A program made the position numbers and the translations under genes. A DNA stretch of 13,803 nucleotides from CAYZED01 sp964477445. Lineage in GTDB: Bacteria > Bacillota > Clostridia > Lutisporales > Lutisporaceae. Location: NCBI GenBank assembly GCA_964477445.1, contig CAYZED010000038.1, forward strand, positions 1-13,803, given 5' to 3'. The notes under the pieces were generated by a model. That model saw only the letters and a program-made list of their open reading frames with translations. It made no database searches and was not told where the DNA came from. Shown here one piece after another: positions 6,777 through 13,132 of the stretch (positions are counted from its first letter, which is position 1; the number at the start of each line of letters is the position of its first letter).

Positions 6777-8277
6777 CTCTCGTGGCTATTTTTTCTTGAA
6801 ATCGAATATCGTGTTCCACCAAAATCATTGTCGGACTATACGCCAGTAATAGATCTTTAATCTGCATTCGTGTAAATACATCAATATAATTCAATGGTTC
6901 GTCCCAGATATAGATATGAGCTGGAGTCATAAGACTTGCAGCAATCAGCACCTTCTTTTTCTGCCCTTCCGAAAATTCTTCTAACTGCTTAGTAAATTGT
7001 ACTCGTTCCATATCCAATTGACGTAAGATTGCACAAAACAAACTTTCCTCCAATTCTTTCTCCATACAAAACTGCTTAATATCTCCATGCAAAAAACTGG
7101 TGTCCTGATTAACATATGATATGACCAAACCAGCACCGACTTCCAATGTCCCTGTTTGTAAAAAAATATTCTTTTCACAATATGACAAAATTGCATTTAG
7201 AAAGGTGGATTTTCCACAACCATTCTTTCCATGCAAAAATACGCGTTCGCCCTGCTTTATCTCAAAATCAAAGTTCTGAATTACTGCCGGACTATTTACC
7301 CCATATTTTAGCGATAAATTTTTAGCGTAAACCAAAGTGTTTTTATGATATTTAAGAGTGTTCATTTTTAGCACGGCAGGATTTTCAATATCCTGCAGCA
7401 ATCCTTCTTTTTCTACTATTTCTCTTTGTATTCTCTGTTCAACCTGCTTCACTCTTTTTTGCATCTTCTTAGTCTTTGCACCAATATATGCTCTGGCAGA
7501 AATTGACCTATCATGCTCTTTTACCGGGTCAAATCCTATTTTACTGCTTTCACTTTTTTGTGCCCAACGATTCGTTTGTTCTGCCGACCTTTTTAATGCA
7601 GCTATCTCTCTTAAATGCTTTTCATTTTCAGACGCAGAAAACTGATCCTTTATTCTCTTATTCTCCCACCAACTTGAAAAATTGCCGCTTTGAATCTCCA
7701 AAGATTTTCTATTTATGACAAGTATGTGATCAATACATGCATCTAGCAAATCTCTATCATGAGAAACCAATATAAATCCTTTCTTGCTGATAAGATATTC
7801 CTTTACTACACTTCGTGCTTCCTGATCCAGATGATTTGTTGGCTCATCTATCAAGAGAAAATCATTTTCTCCCGAAAACAATATGGCTAAATATACTTTT
7901 GTCCGCTCGCCGTGGCTTAAACTTCCAAATGGACGATATAAGAGTTCAGCCGAAGTATTTAGTTTCTCTAGCTCACATATTACTTTCCATTCTTCACAAT
8001 TAGGCTTTAAATCAATTAAGAATTCTGATGCGCACAATGTGTACATTTTTTCAGATATCTCATATGGAAAATAATCAAATACAGTATTCTTGCTAATGGT
8101 TCCGCTGTATTGATATTTACCCAGCAATATGTTTAAAAAGGTGGTTTTCCCTTTCCCATTTCTCCCGACAAATCCAAGTTTCCAATTCGTATCAATTGAA
8201 AAAGATATATTTTCAAAAACATTATCAAAACTTCCATCATAACTAAAAGTAAGGTTAGTAACATTAATCTGTGCCAT
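6763..8277 (-). CDS. Lsa-family ABC-F ribosomal protection protein
   Basis: A 504-residue cytosolic ABC-F ATPase with two ATP-binding cassettes and no membrane segments. Cassette 1: Walker A GRNGKGKT (38-45), signature SLSHGERTK (119-127), Walker B LLIDEPTNHLD (141-151). A charged interdomain linker (about 205-300) follows. Cassette 2: GKNGCGKS (350-357), signature EFSEGQKKK (434-442), Walker B IYIWDEPLNYID (455-466). The opening INVTNLTFSYDG and WDEPLNYIDVFTRMQ resemble Lsa proteins (Lsa(A) is about 498 residues), which bind the ribosomal E site and dislodge lincosamides, pleuromutilins and streptogramin A. The ATG at 8277 has GGAGG seven bases upstream; an upstream ORF extension would run through the terminator and is not credible. 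Expression is probably controlled by the attenuator at 8294-8512. Resistance itself is inferred from family. Confidence 0.93.
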   Translation of the reverse strand: MAQINVTNLTFSYDGSFDNVFENISFSIDTNWKLGFVGRNGKGKTTFLNILLGKYQYSGTISKNTVFDYFPYEISEKMYTLCASEFLIDLKPNCEEWKVICELEKLNTSAELLYRPFGSLSHGERTKVYLAILFSGENDFLLIDEPTNHLDQEARSVVKEYLISKKGFILVSHDRDLLDACIDHILVINRKSLEIQSGNFSSWWENKRIKDQFSASENEKHLREIAALKRSAEQTNRWAQKSESSKIGFDPVKEHDRSISARAYIGAKTKKMQKRVKQVEQRIQREIVEKEGLLQDIENPAVLKMNTLKYHKNTLVYAKNLSLKYGVNSPAVIQNFDFEIKQGERVFLHGKNGCGKSTFLNAILSYCEKNIFLQTGTLEVGAGLVISYVNQDTSFLHGDIKQFCMEKELEESLFCAILRQLDMERVQFTKQLEEFSEGQKKKVLIAASLMTPAHIYIWDEPLNYIDVFTRMQIKDLLLAYSPTMILVEHDIRFQEKIATRVVEM

Positions 8278-8293
8278 ATATATTCCTCCCAAC

Positions 8294-8326
8294 AAAAAAA
8301 GAATCATCTGTTGCTAAAATGATTCT
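8294..8326 (-). terminator. Second leader terminator just before the ABC-F gene
   Basis: On the minus strand AGAATCAT, an 11-base loop, then ATGATTCT running into seven T. The eight-pair stem is AT-rich, so it is weak alone, but it ends only a few bases before the GGAGG of the ABC-F gene. It could end transcripts or, when folded, affect translation initiation. Confidence 0.65.
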
Positions 8327-8381
8327 AATTCCCCAATATACCTCACATAATTACTATTATGAAACCATAAAAATAGGTACC

Positions 8382-8512
8382 AAAAAAGAGAGGTAATGAG
8401 AATTATAATCTACCTTTGGCAACATGAATAACAGTATTGCATAAACTGCGTTACTGCATAATAAAATATCATGTCTCAAAAGTAAATTATCTTCTCATTT
8501 TTTCACCTCTCT
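8382..8512 (-). terminator. Long-range attenuator hairpin in the ABC-F leader
   Basis: The 5' arm is AGAGAGGT (8512-8505) plus AATGAGAA (8499-8492), separated by a five-base bulge; the 3' arm TTCTCATTACCTCTCT (8402-8387) pairs with all 16 positions and runs directly into T's (8387-8382). About 90 bases form the loop. The 5' arm contains the ribosome site and start codon of the Met-Arg-Arg leader ORF, so a ribosome sitting there would prevent the terminator from forming. CCAAAGGTA, just upstream of the 3' arm, could pair with TACCT and TTTGG as an alternative antiterminator. The structure is read by eye; the mechanism is inference from known ABC-F attenuators. Confidence 0.7.
8487..8498 (-). 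CDS. Candidate leader ORF, Met-Arg-Arg-stop
   Basis: ATG AGA AGA TAA on the minus strand, five bases after a strong GAGGTG ribosome site and only 16 bases after the helicase stop codon. It lies inside the 5' arm of the attenuator hairpin. Very short upstream ORFs that sense ribosome-targeting drugs are established for ABC-F resistance genes such as lmo0919 and vmlR; Arg-rich nascent ends favour stalling with some macrolides. That this ORF acts so is inference. Confidence 0.6.
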   Translation of the reverse strand: MRR

Positions 8513-8513
8513 C

Positions 8514-10229
8514 TTACAACTCTTTAATAATGATATCACAAATGGGATTTTGGCACAATCTGTGTTTACCATGATTTTCCACCCATGCTATCTCCAATAA
8601 TTCTGCCGCAACCTGATGGTTTTTTATCCGCATGAGATTATCCCATACGTCTTCTTTCCCAAGTAAATTCATACCACCATGCCAAACTAACTCATCATCA
8701 ATTACTGCAAAATGTTCTTCAATCTCCTCTTGTAACTTAACAATAATACCTGCAAGCTTCAGCTGTTCTACTAATTCATTGCAAACATCAGGGCTTCCAT
8801 AGGATATGTTTTCAGATTCTGTTGTAATTACAACAACTTGGACACCAGCTTCCTGCTTACTCTTTACAAGAAATATAAATCTCTCGATCTTTTCAATGTT
8901 AATTTCAGGACTTGATATCACAATCTTCTTTTCTGCTTCAACAAGATCCTGTTCAAATATTTCAACGTAGTTACCAGCGTCATATATAGCATTTGCTATT
9001 TGCTTTGTTGCCTCCTCGCCAGTCCAAGGTTTAAACCCTGTCTTTCTGTATGTACGTATACGCTTTGCATACATATTATCAAAATATCTAATGTGAGAAT
9101 CTATATAATCATAGACAAAAACTGCCTTTTTTCCTTCATAATCTCGATTCAATCGTCCTACATATTGTTCTAAACGTCCTTCAAAAGAAACCGGCGCAGC
9201 TAACATTAGTACATCAAGTCTTGGAAAATCAAAACCTTCTCCAATTTTCTGTCCTGTTGCTAGCAGAATAAGACTTTGCTCCTTCGGAACTTCTTTTAGA
9301 GATACTCTGATATCAGCATTTTCTTTATCCGTATTGTCTCCATATAAAATGAATACGTGATCAGCGCTACTTTGTAATTCGTCATATAAAAGTTTGGCAT
9401 GCTCTTTATATTTTGTAAGGATAACTGGTGTATGTCCAGCCGTGATACATTTTCTTACATCGTCAACTATCATATCATTTCTGACTTTGCTTTTACTAAT
9501 CAAACTATAAGCATGATTGATATCTTCTTTACTTCCATCAGCGTCGACAACTCTGGTGTACCTTGGAATAAAAAAATGTCCAATACCCTGTTCCTTGGCT
9601 CTTTCTAGCGCAGTAAACTTATGTCGCAGTGGTCCGAGCATCATAAAAATGATTTTGTCCAAGTTATCGCCTCTTTTGGGTGTAGCTGATACACCATAAA
9701 CATATTTTGCATCAACCTTCTGTAATAACTCCATAGATGTATTTGATGCAGCATGATGACATTCATCCATAATCACCATTCCATAAGAATTGATTAATTC
9801 ATTAAATTTACCCTTGCTATACATAGAACCAACCATAGCTACATCAATAATTCCTGTAAGTGTATTCTTACTTCCATGCAAAATTCCTATGACACTATCT
9901 CGTTTCTTTATTCGACCAGTTTTTGTTTCATATTCTGGCAATTCCTCTTTAATTTCCAAAAATTTATTAAGTTCATCCACCCACTGATTTAGCAAGTCCT
10001 TACTCTGTAACAAAATTAAAGTATTAACTTTTCTATGTGAAATTAGATAACTACATACTACTGTCTTACCAAATGCAGTAGCTGCGCTTAACAATCCATC
10101 AGTATAAGAAAGCAATTTCTGAGCAGCAAGTTCTTGCTGTGTCCTTAAATCCCCATTAAATGATACTCTAAATTGGTCGTCCCTTTTCTGTTTTATCTGT
10201 GATATCAATACCAATACCAGCTCTCTCAC
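8514..10229 (-). CDS. SF2 helicase with PLD-like C-terminus (TOTE system, 3' half)
   Basis: The downstream half of a primase-helicase. From the GTG at 10229 the ORF has 571 codons, but its first 20 residues are a frame shadow of the primase; conserved sequence begins at RVSFNGDLRTQQELAAQKLL (10169). Helicase motifs: I ATAFGKT (50-56), II DECH (155-158), III SATP (181-184), V TGQKIGEGFD (325-334), VI EQYVGRLNR (354-362). From about 435 a phospholipase D-like nuclease region follows, with KIVISSPEINIEKIERF and HFAVIDDELVWHGGMNLL (506-523); the usual HxK is not present there. The ATPase would unwind or translocate DNA. No ribosome site supports the GTG, so separate translation is doubtful. It is most likely the 3' part of one 1001-residue protein interrupted by a one-base insertion. 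Confidence 0.88.
   Translation of the reverse strand: MRELVLVLISQIKQKRDDQFRVSFNGDLRTQQELAAQKLLSYTDGLLSAATAFGKTVVCSYLISHRKVNTLILLQSKDLLNQWVDELNKFLEIKEELPEYETKTGRIKKRDSVIGILHGSKNTLTGIIDVAMVGSMYSKGKFNELINSYGMVIMDECHHAASNTSMELLQKVDAKYVYGVSATPKRGDNLDKIIFMMLGPLRHKFTALERAKEQGIGHFFIPRYTRVVDADGSKEDINHAYSLISKSKVRNDMIVDDVRKCITAGHTPVILTKYKEHAKLLYDELQSSADHVFILYGDNTDKENADIRVSLKEVPKEQSLILLATGQKIGEGFDFPRLDVLMLAAPVSFEGRLEQYVGRLNRDYEGKKAVFVYDYIDSHIRYFDNMYAKRIRTYRKTGFKPWTGEEATKQIANAIYDAGNYVEIFEQDLVEAEKKIVISSPEINIEKIERFIFLVKSKQEAGVQVVVITTESENISYGSPDVCNELVEQLKLAGIIVKLQEEIEEHFAVIDDELVWHGGMNLLGKEDVWDNLMRIKNHQVAAELLEIAWVENHGKHRLCQNPICDIIIKEL
8530..8558 (-). promoter_or_regulatory. Candidate promoter of the ABC-F leader
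   Basis: TTGTGC (8558-8553) and TATCAT (8535-8530) with a 17-base spacer lie inside the last codons of the helicase gene. Transcription would start near 8522, about ten bases before the attenuator 5' arm, a sensible position. The -35 is weak, so read-through from the helicase gene is an alternative. Confidence 0.45.
10168..10173 (-). other. Frameshift point between primase and helicase
   Basis: The primase frame ends GGA CGA CCA ATT TAG. Skipping one base after ATT gives AGA GTA TCA TTT AAT GGG, joining GRPI to RVSFNGDL, the expected continuous sequence of the fused family. The event is one extra T in ATTTAG, or a read-through +1 shift at the stop codon. AAGGGA lies six bases before the ATT codon. 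Confidence 0.8.
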
Positions 10230-11520
10230 ATTCGTTGATGATTGATTCCTTCAATCCACGTGGAATCCTTAAATACCCATCTATATCTTTACCAAGATAT
10301 ACAGCGCTAAAATTATAATAATTTGAATAGCCAAGACGTTTATTTTTATAGAACTCCGGATTATCAAAGGCTGCCATGCTGCGAATTTGATTTTGTAACC
10401 TTGGCATTAAATTAAGTGTATCAACATATATCCCATTACTAAGTACCAAATGCAATTTTCCTACAACATCTGCTTTCGTAAATCCTTCCTTCTTTTTCCA
10501 TGGTTTAGGCCTGTTTGTAGCAATTGCAACATCAAGCACTCCTTGCGCTTCATTAAGTTCTTCCTGCCATTTTGCCATATACATCTCTAAAGATTCTAAA
10601 GATATCTTTTCGGTTTCTTCTAACAAAACCTTCCATTGATCAGGATATGCATTCCAGTTTTCATCCACAAAAGCACTGTTTCCGCTTTTAAGAGCTTGGC
10701 CCTGCAATGGAAGAGCAATTAAATTACCAATACGACTAGCAACATCCTGAGAAGGATACATTCGGTCATAATAGTGAAAGGATTTCAAATTAATAGAAGC
10801 GGATCCCTTATCCAATAAAAGAAAGCCAAAACTTCTTGCTAAAGATGCCGCTATTGGTCTTTTAAAGAATATCCATACATGAGCACCTCTTCCAGAGCGA
10901 GATCTTTCAATTAAAGGCTTGATACCACTTAGTTCACACATTTTTCTAAGTGCATCTACTTCATCATGCCATTCATCCTCTGTATTCGCATAATCCGTCT
11001 TCTCTGCATCCTTTTCATGGTTATCAAAATCGAATACTATAAATCGACAGGTGCCATCTGGAAAAAGCGGATAGATACCAAGCACGTCTGTACCATCCTC
11101 TTTATTCCCAACAAGCTGATTTACAATTTTCCTCAAATCAAGTTTAGTCCATTTTGTGTTCTCACAATCATCACAAAACATTTTTTCGCTACGTTGTTTA
11201 GGACATAAGGCATCATTCCATCTGTTATCACACTGCGGAAAATATCCACCATTCTTTCCTCTTTTGGCATAAACATCATTTCTACCCCAAAACATGGCAA
11301 AAAACCATTTTGCTAAATCCTCAGTTATATATCTTCCAAAAATGCGCTCTCCCTGATCAGGATCATATTCATTAATACTTTCTATTTTTTCCTCAAATGG
11401 ATTAAGAGTATCGAATGCAATATCAGCTTTTTTTAACTGAGCTTTCAAATCTATATTTTCTTTTTGAAGTGTTCGCACTATTTTTCTAAGTGATTCAAGA
11501 TCATAAGCCTCTATGTTCAT
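10168..11520 (-). CDS. Archaeo-eukaryotic primase domain (TOTE system, 5' half)
   Basis: A 450-residue protein with an archaeo-eukaryotic primase (AEP) domain of the TOTE conflict-system type. A short N-terminal coiled coil (about 8-33, LRKIVRTLQKEN) comes first, then FGRYITEDLAKWFFAMFWGR (61-80) and a probable zinc site C97, C106, C116, C119. The catalytic DxD is FIVFDFDNH (160-168, D164 and D166) and the SGRGAHVWIFF stretch (209-219) supplies the conserved basic and His residues. IGNLIALPLQGQAL (264-277) is also family-typical. The ATG has AAGGA about eight bases upstream. In relatives this domain is fused to the SF2 helicase that here follows in another frame; alone it would be a primase or polymerase without its motor. 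A terminator separates it from HepT upstream. Confidence 0.88.
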   Translation of the reverse strand: MNIEAYDLESLRKIVRTLQKENIDLKAQLKKADIAFDTLNPFEEKIESINEYDPDQGERIFGRYITEDLAKWFFAMFWGRNDVYAKRGKNGGYFPQCDNRWNDALCPKQRSEKMFCDDCENTKWTKLDLRKIVNQLVGNKEDGTDVLGIYPLFPDGTCRFIVFDFDNHEKDAEKTDYANTEDEWHDEVDALRKMCELSGIKPLIERSRSGRGAHVWIFFKRPIAASLARSFGFLLLDKGSASINLKSFHYYDRMYPSQDVASRIGNLIALPLQGQALKSGNSAFVDENWNAYPDQWKVLLEETEKISLESLEMYMAKWQEELNEAQGVLDVAIATNRPKPWKKKEGFTKADVVGKLHLVLSNGIYVDTLNLMPRLQNQIRSMAAFDNPEFYKNKRLGYSNYYNFSAVYLGKDIDGYLRIPRGLKESIINECERAGIGIDITDKTEKGRPI

Positions 11521-11575
11521 TTCTGCATTCCTTTACCTAATATTTTGCTAGAGTTCACCAAATTTCGTAAATTCC

Positions 11576-11625
11576 AAAAAAAAGAGACGGTGATCAAGTT
11601 TCATTCGAAACTAACGACACATCTC
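11576..11625 (-). terminator. Intrinsic terminator after the HepT gene
   Basis: On the minus strand GAGATG pairs with CGTCTC (one G-T pair), an inner stem AGTTTC-GAAT-GAAACT closes the hairpin with mismatches between the two stems, and eight T follow. It begins eight bases after the HepT stop and insulates the primase gene from the toxin-antitoxin operon. Confidence 0.8.
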
Positions 11626-11633
11626 CTTCTAAA

Positions 11634-11972
11634 TTAATAATCTTTCGTGATATCTTTCAATTGCACCTTTAACTTTGGTATATCATTATCGAGTGTAACC
11701 CACACGTCCCCCATTTTCAATGTTTGATACTTATGCGCTGTAATGTCTCTCATTCCAGCAATTCCACGCCATTCAATATAATTATGAGCCTGCTTGAAAT
11801 CTTCAGTAAGACTTTTAGTCAATTCTCCAATATTTATGAGCGTCATGCAGACTGCTCTTTTTGTCCGCTCATCCTCAACAAATTTTTCTAAATCGTATCC
11901 AATTACCAAGTTTTCAATAATATTTATCTCTTGAAGTATCTTACTTATTATTTGATAATCTCTATTGTTCAT
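11634..11972 (-). CDS. hepT: HepT-like toxin (HEPN ribonuclease, DUF86)
   Basis: A 112-residue all-helical HEPN protein of the HepT/DUF86 family, an RNase toxin. The active-site motif R-x4-H-x-Y is RDITAHKY (R75, H80, Y82); TLINIGELTKSL (44-55) and WRGIAGMRD (68-76) are also typical. In characterised pairs the MNT antitoxin adds AMP to the Tyr of this motif, silencing the toxin. I chose ATG 11972; a TTG at 11981 would add three residues, and the spacing to AAGG does not decide clearly. The start overlaps the antitoxin gene by 11 bases, so the two are translationally coupled, antitoxin first. All key residues are present and it appears intact. Confidence 0.92.
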   Translation of the reverse strand: MNNRDYQIISKILQEINIIENLVIGYDLEKFVEDERTKRAVCMTLINIGELTKSLTEDFKQAHNYIEWRGIAGMRDITAHKYQTLKMGDVWVTLDNDIPKLKVQLKDITKDY

Positions 11973-12249
11973 AAATATCAACTACCTTTTTTATTTTTAT
12001 TAATGACTTTTCATCAACTGGTGCATGTATCAAATCAACTTCTCTTTTCAATTTTCTCTCTATTTCGTTTTTTATATCTGATAGCATAAAAAGAGAAACA
12101 TTTGCTGAAAGAAATTCAACCAATATATCAACATCACTATCTTCTTTTGCACATCCATCTGCATAAGAGCCAAATAACGAAAGCTTCTTAATTGGATATT
12201 TTATAACAATATCTGTTACCGAATCCTTAATTTCATTTAAGGTTAGCAT
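11962..12249 (-). CDS. mntA: MntA-like minimal nucleotidyltransferase antitoxin
   Basis: A 95-residue minimal nucleotidyltransferase with the full GS-x10-D-x-D site: LFGSYADGCAKEDSDVDILV (G27, S28, D39, D41), and a probable third acidic residue in REVDLIH (D72). In HepT/MNT modules this enzyme transfers AMP to the toxin's HEPN Tyr. The ATG has GGGGGTG eight bases upstream. It precedes and overlaps hepT, the normal order for the pair. A promoter with a palindrome over its -10 box lies upstream. Unlike the damaged relative at 12751-13067, it has all catalytic residues. Confidence 0.92.
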   Translation of the reverse strand: MLTLNEIKDSVTDIVIKYPIKKLSLFGSYADGCAKEDSDVDILVEFLSANVSLFMLSDIKNEIERKLKREVDLIHAPVDEKSLIKIKKVVDIYEQ

Positions 12250-12280
12250 ATTGATGTCACCCCCAATAACGCAAGTAAAT

Positions 12281-12295
12281 TACAATTTAATTGTA
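12281..12295 (-). promoter_or_regulatory. -10 region in a perfect palindrome, MNT-HepT promoter
   Basis: TACAATTAAATTGTA reads the same on both strands except its centre base. Its left half is the -10 box TACAAT preceded by TG and one base (extended -10). A TTTAAA lies 16 bases upstream as a possible -35. Any protein binding the palindrome would block RNA polymerase, so autoregulation by the pair is plausible. Confidence 0.5.
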
Positions 12296-12343
12296 CCACA
12301 ATAAATCGAATTTTAAACTGTCCATAAATTGTTCGTATAAACT

Positions 12344-12607
12344 CTACTTCTTATCTAATATGCTGTATTTTTCCAATAACTCTTGTGCTAATCGAATACC
12401 TTCCTCAGTAATTGCTACGGATTTGGAGCGGTGACTTCCCTGCCTGATATAACCTTCCTCATCCAGGTTATTTATAATATTAAAATCATATCCTTTCCAA
12501 GCCATATCAAGTCCTGGTCCAGAATAATCCCATTCTCGAAACCTTGTTAAATACATCAGAAGTATAGTCAATTCTTTAACTGCCTTCTCAGGATTTGTTT
12601 TTTCCAT
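12344..12607 (-). CDS. DUF6429 family protein
   Basis: An 87-residue soluble protein matching the DUF6429 pattern: KELTILLMYLTRF (11-23), AWKGYDFNIINNLDEEGYI (36-54), then SHRSKSVAITEEGIRLAQEL (58-77). The arrangement of helices with a short strand pair before ITEEG resembles a winged helix, so nucleic-acid binding is possible, but no function is established. The ATG has GAGGGG upstream. It lies alone between a broken nucleotidyltransferase and the HepT/MNT pair, 94 bases before the MNT start, and appears to have its own promoter. Confidence 0.8.
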   Translation of the reverse strand: MEKTNPEKAVKELTILLMYLTRFREWDYSGPGLDMAWKGYDFNIINNLDEEGYIRQGSHRSKSVAITEEGIRLAQELLEKYSILDKK

Positions 12608-12635
12608 AATAATAATCCCCTCTTCCTTGTTAAAT

Positions 12636-12663
12636 ATAATAACTATAAAATGACATCTAACAA
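12636..12663 (-). promoter_or_regulatory. Candidate promoter of the DUF6429 gene
   Basis: TTGTTA (12663-12658) and TATTAT (12641-12636) on the minus strand, 16 bases apart (17 if the -10 is read one base later). It lies about 30 bases before the ATG at 12607. Both boxes are reasonable, but in such AT-rich DNA chance matches are common. Confidence 0.4.
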
Positions 12664-12750
12664 AATGCCATATATTATTTCTGTTTTGTTATAGTGATGG
12701 ATCTTCAAGTAATTGTGATCGTTCCTGCTCCAATACCTCAAGAATCATAT

Positions 12751-13067
12751 TTACAGCACTATTCCTTCCTGTACTATTTGCCGTTCAATAGTTGGCGCAG
12801 CTTTCCGTTTATTGAACTTTTTTTGTTTGCTCACTACCACATCTACCGACATTGTTTTACTATCCCGAATCGCTCTATGAATCAACCTAATTGCATCAAT
12901 TTCTCTAATGTCTGAATTTTCCGACATAACTACATAAATATTCAAATCTGAATCAGTGTGTGGTGTCTCATTTGCATAAGTATAGAAAAGAAACATTTGT
13001 CCACAGGAATTTTATCAATAATTATACTTTTAAGAGCATCCAGTTCATCCTGTATTTTCCTTTCCAT
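12751..13067 (-). pseudogene. Nucleotidyltransferase remnant with damaged active site
   Basis: A second nucleotidyltransferase-fold gene, broken. The ATG at 13067 has GGAG eight bases upstream and reads MERKIQDELDALKSIIIDK, then IPVDKCF. At the catalytic loop the frame is lost by a probable one-base deletion and resumes as FYTYANETPHTDSDLNIYVV, DIREIDAIRLIHRAIRDSK and FNKRKAAPTIERQIVQEGIV to a TAA at 12751. Where active enzymes have G-S and D-x-D, the sequence reads Y-T and D-L-N, so catalysis would be lost even if the frame were repaired. Relatives usually pair with a HEPN protein; none is seen adjacent. Confidence 0.78.
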
Positions 13068-13132
13068 GTCGGCAACTCCATCCAAAATCAGGTAGTTCTC
13101 AAATCTTTATAAATTAATATATCACTTTCATT

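Noticed and set aside
8278..8307. N-terminal extension of the ABC-F protein (MILFLLGGIY)
   Set aside because: It would begin inside the second terminator hairpin; the ATG at 8277 has a well-placed GGAGG and matches the family start.
10170..10229. Independent start of the helicase at GTG 10229
   Set aside because: No ribosome site at a workable distance, and the first 20 residues are an out-of-frame reading of conserved primase sequence.
12689..12757. Twenty-two open codons (AVNMILEVLEQERSQLLEDPSL) after the nucleotidyltransferase remnant
   Set aside because: Protein-like, perhaps the tail of another lost gene, but too short and unplaced to call a feature.
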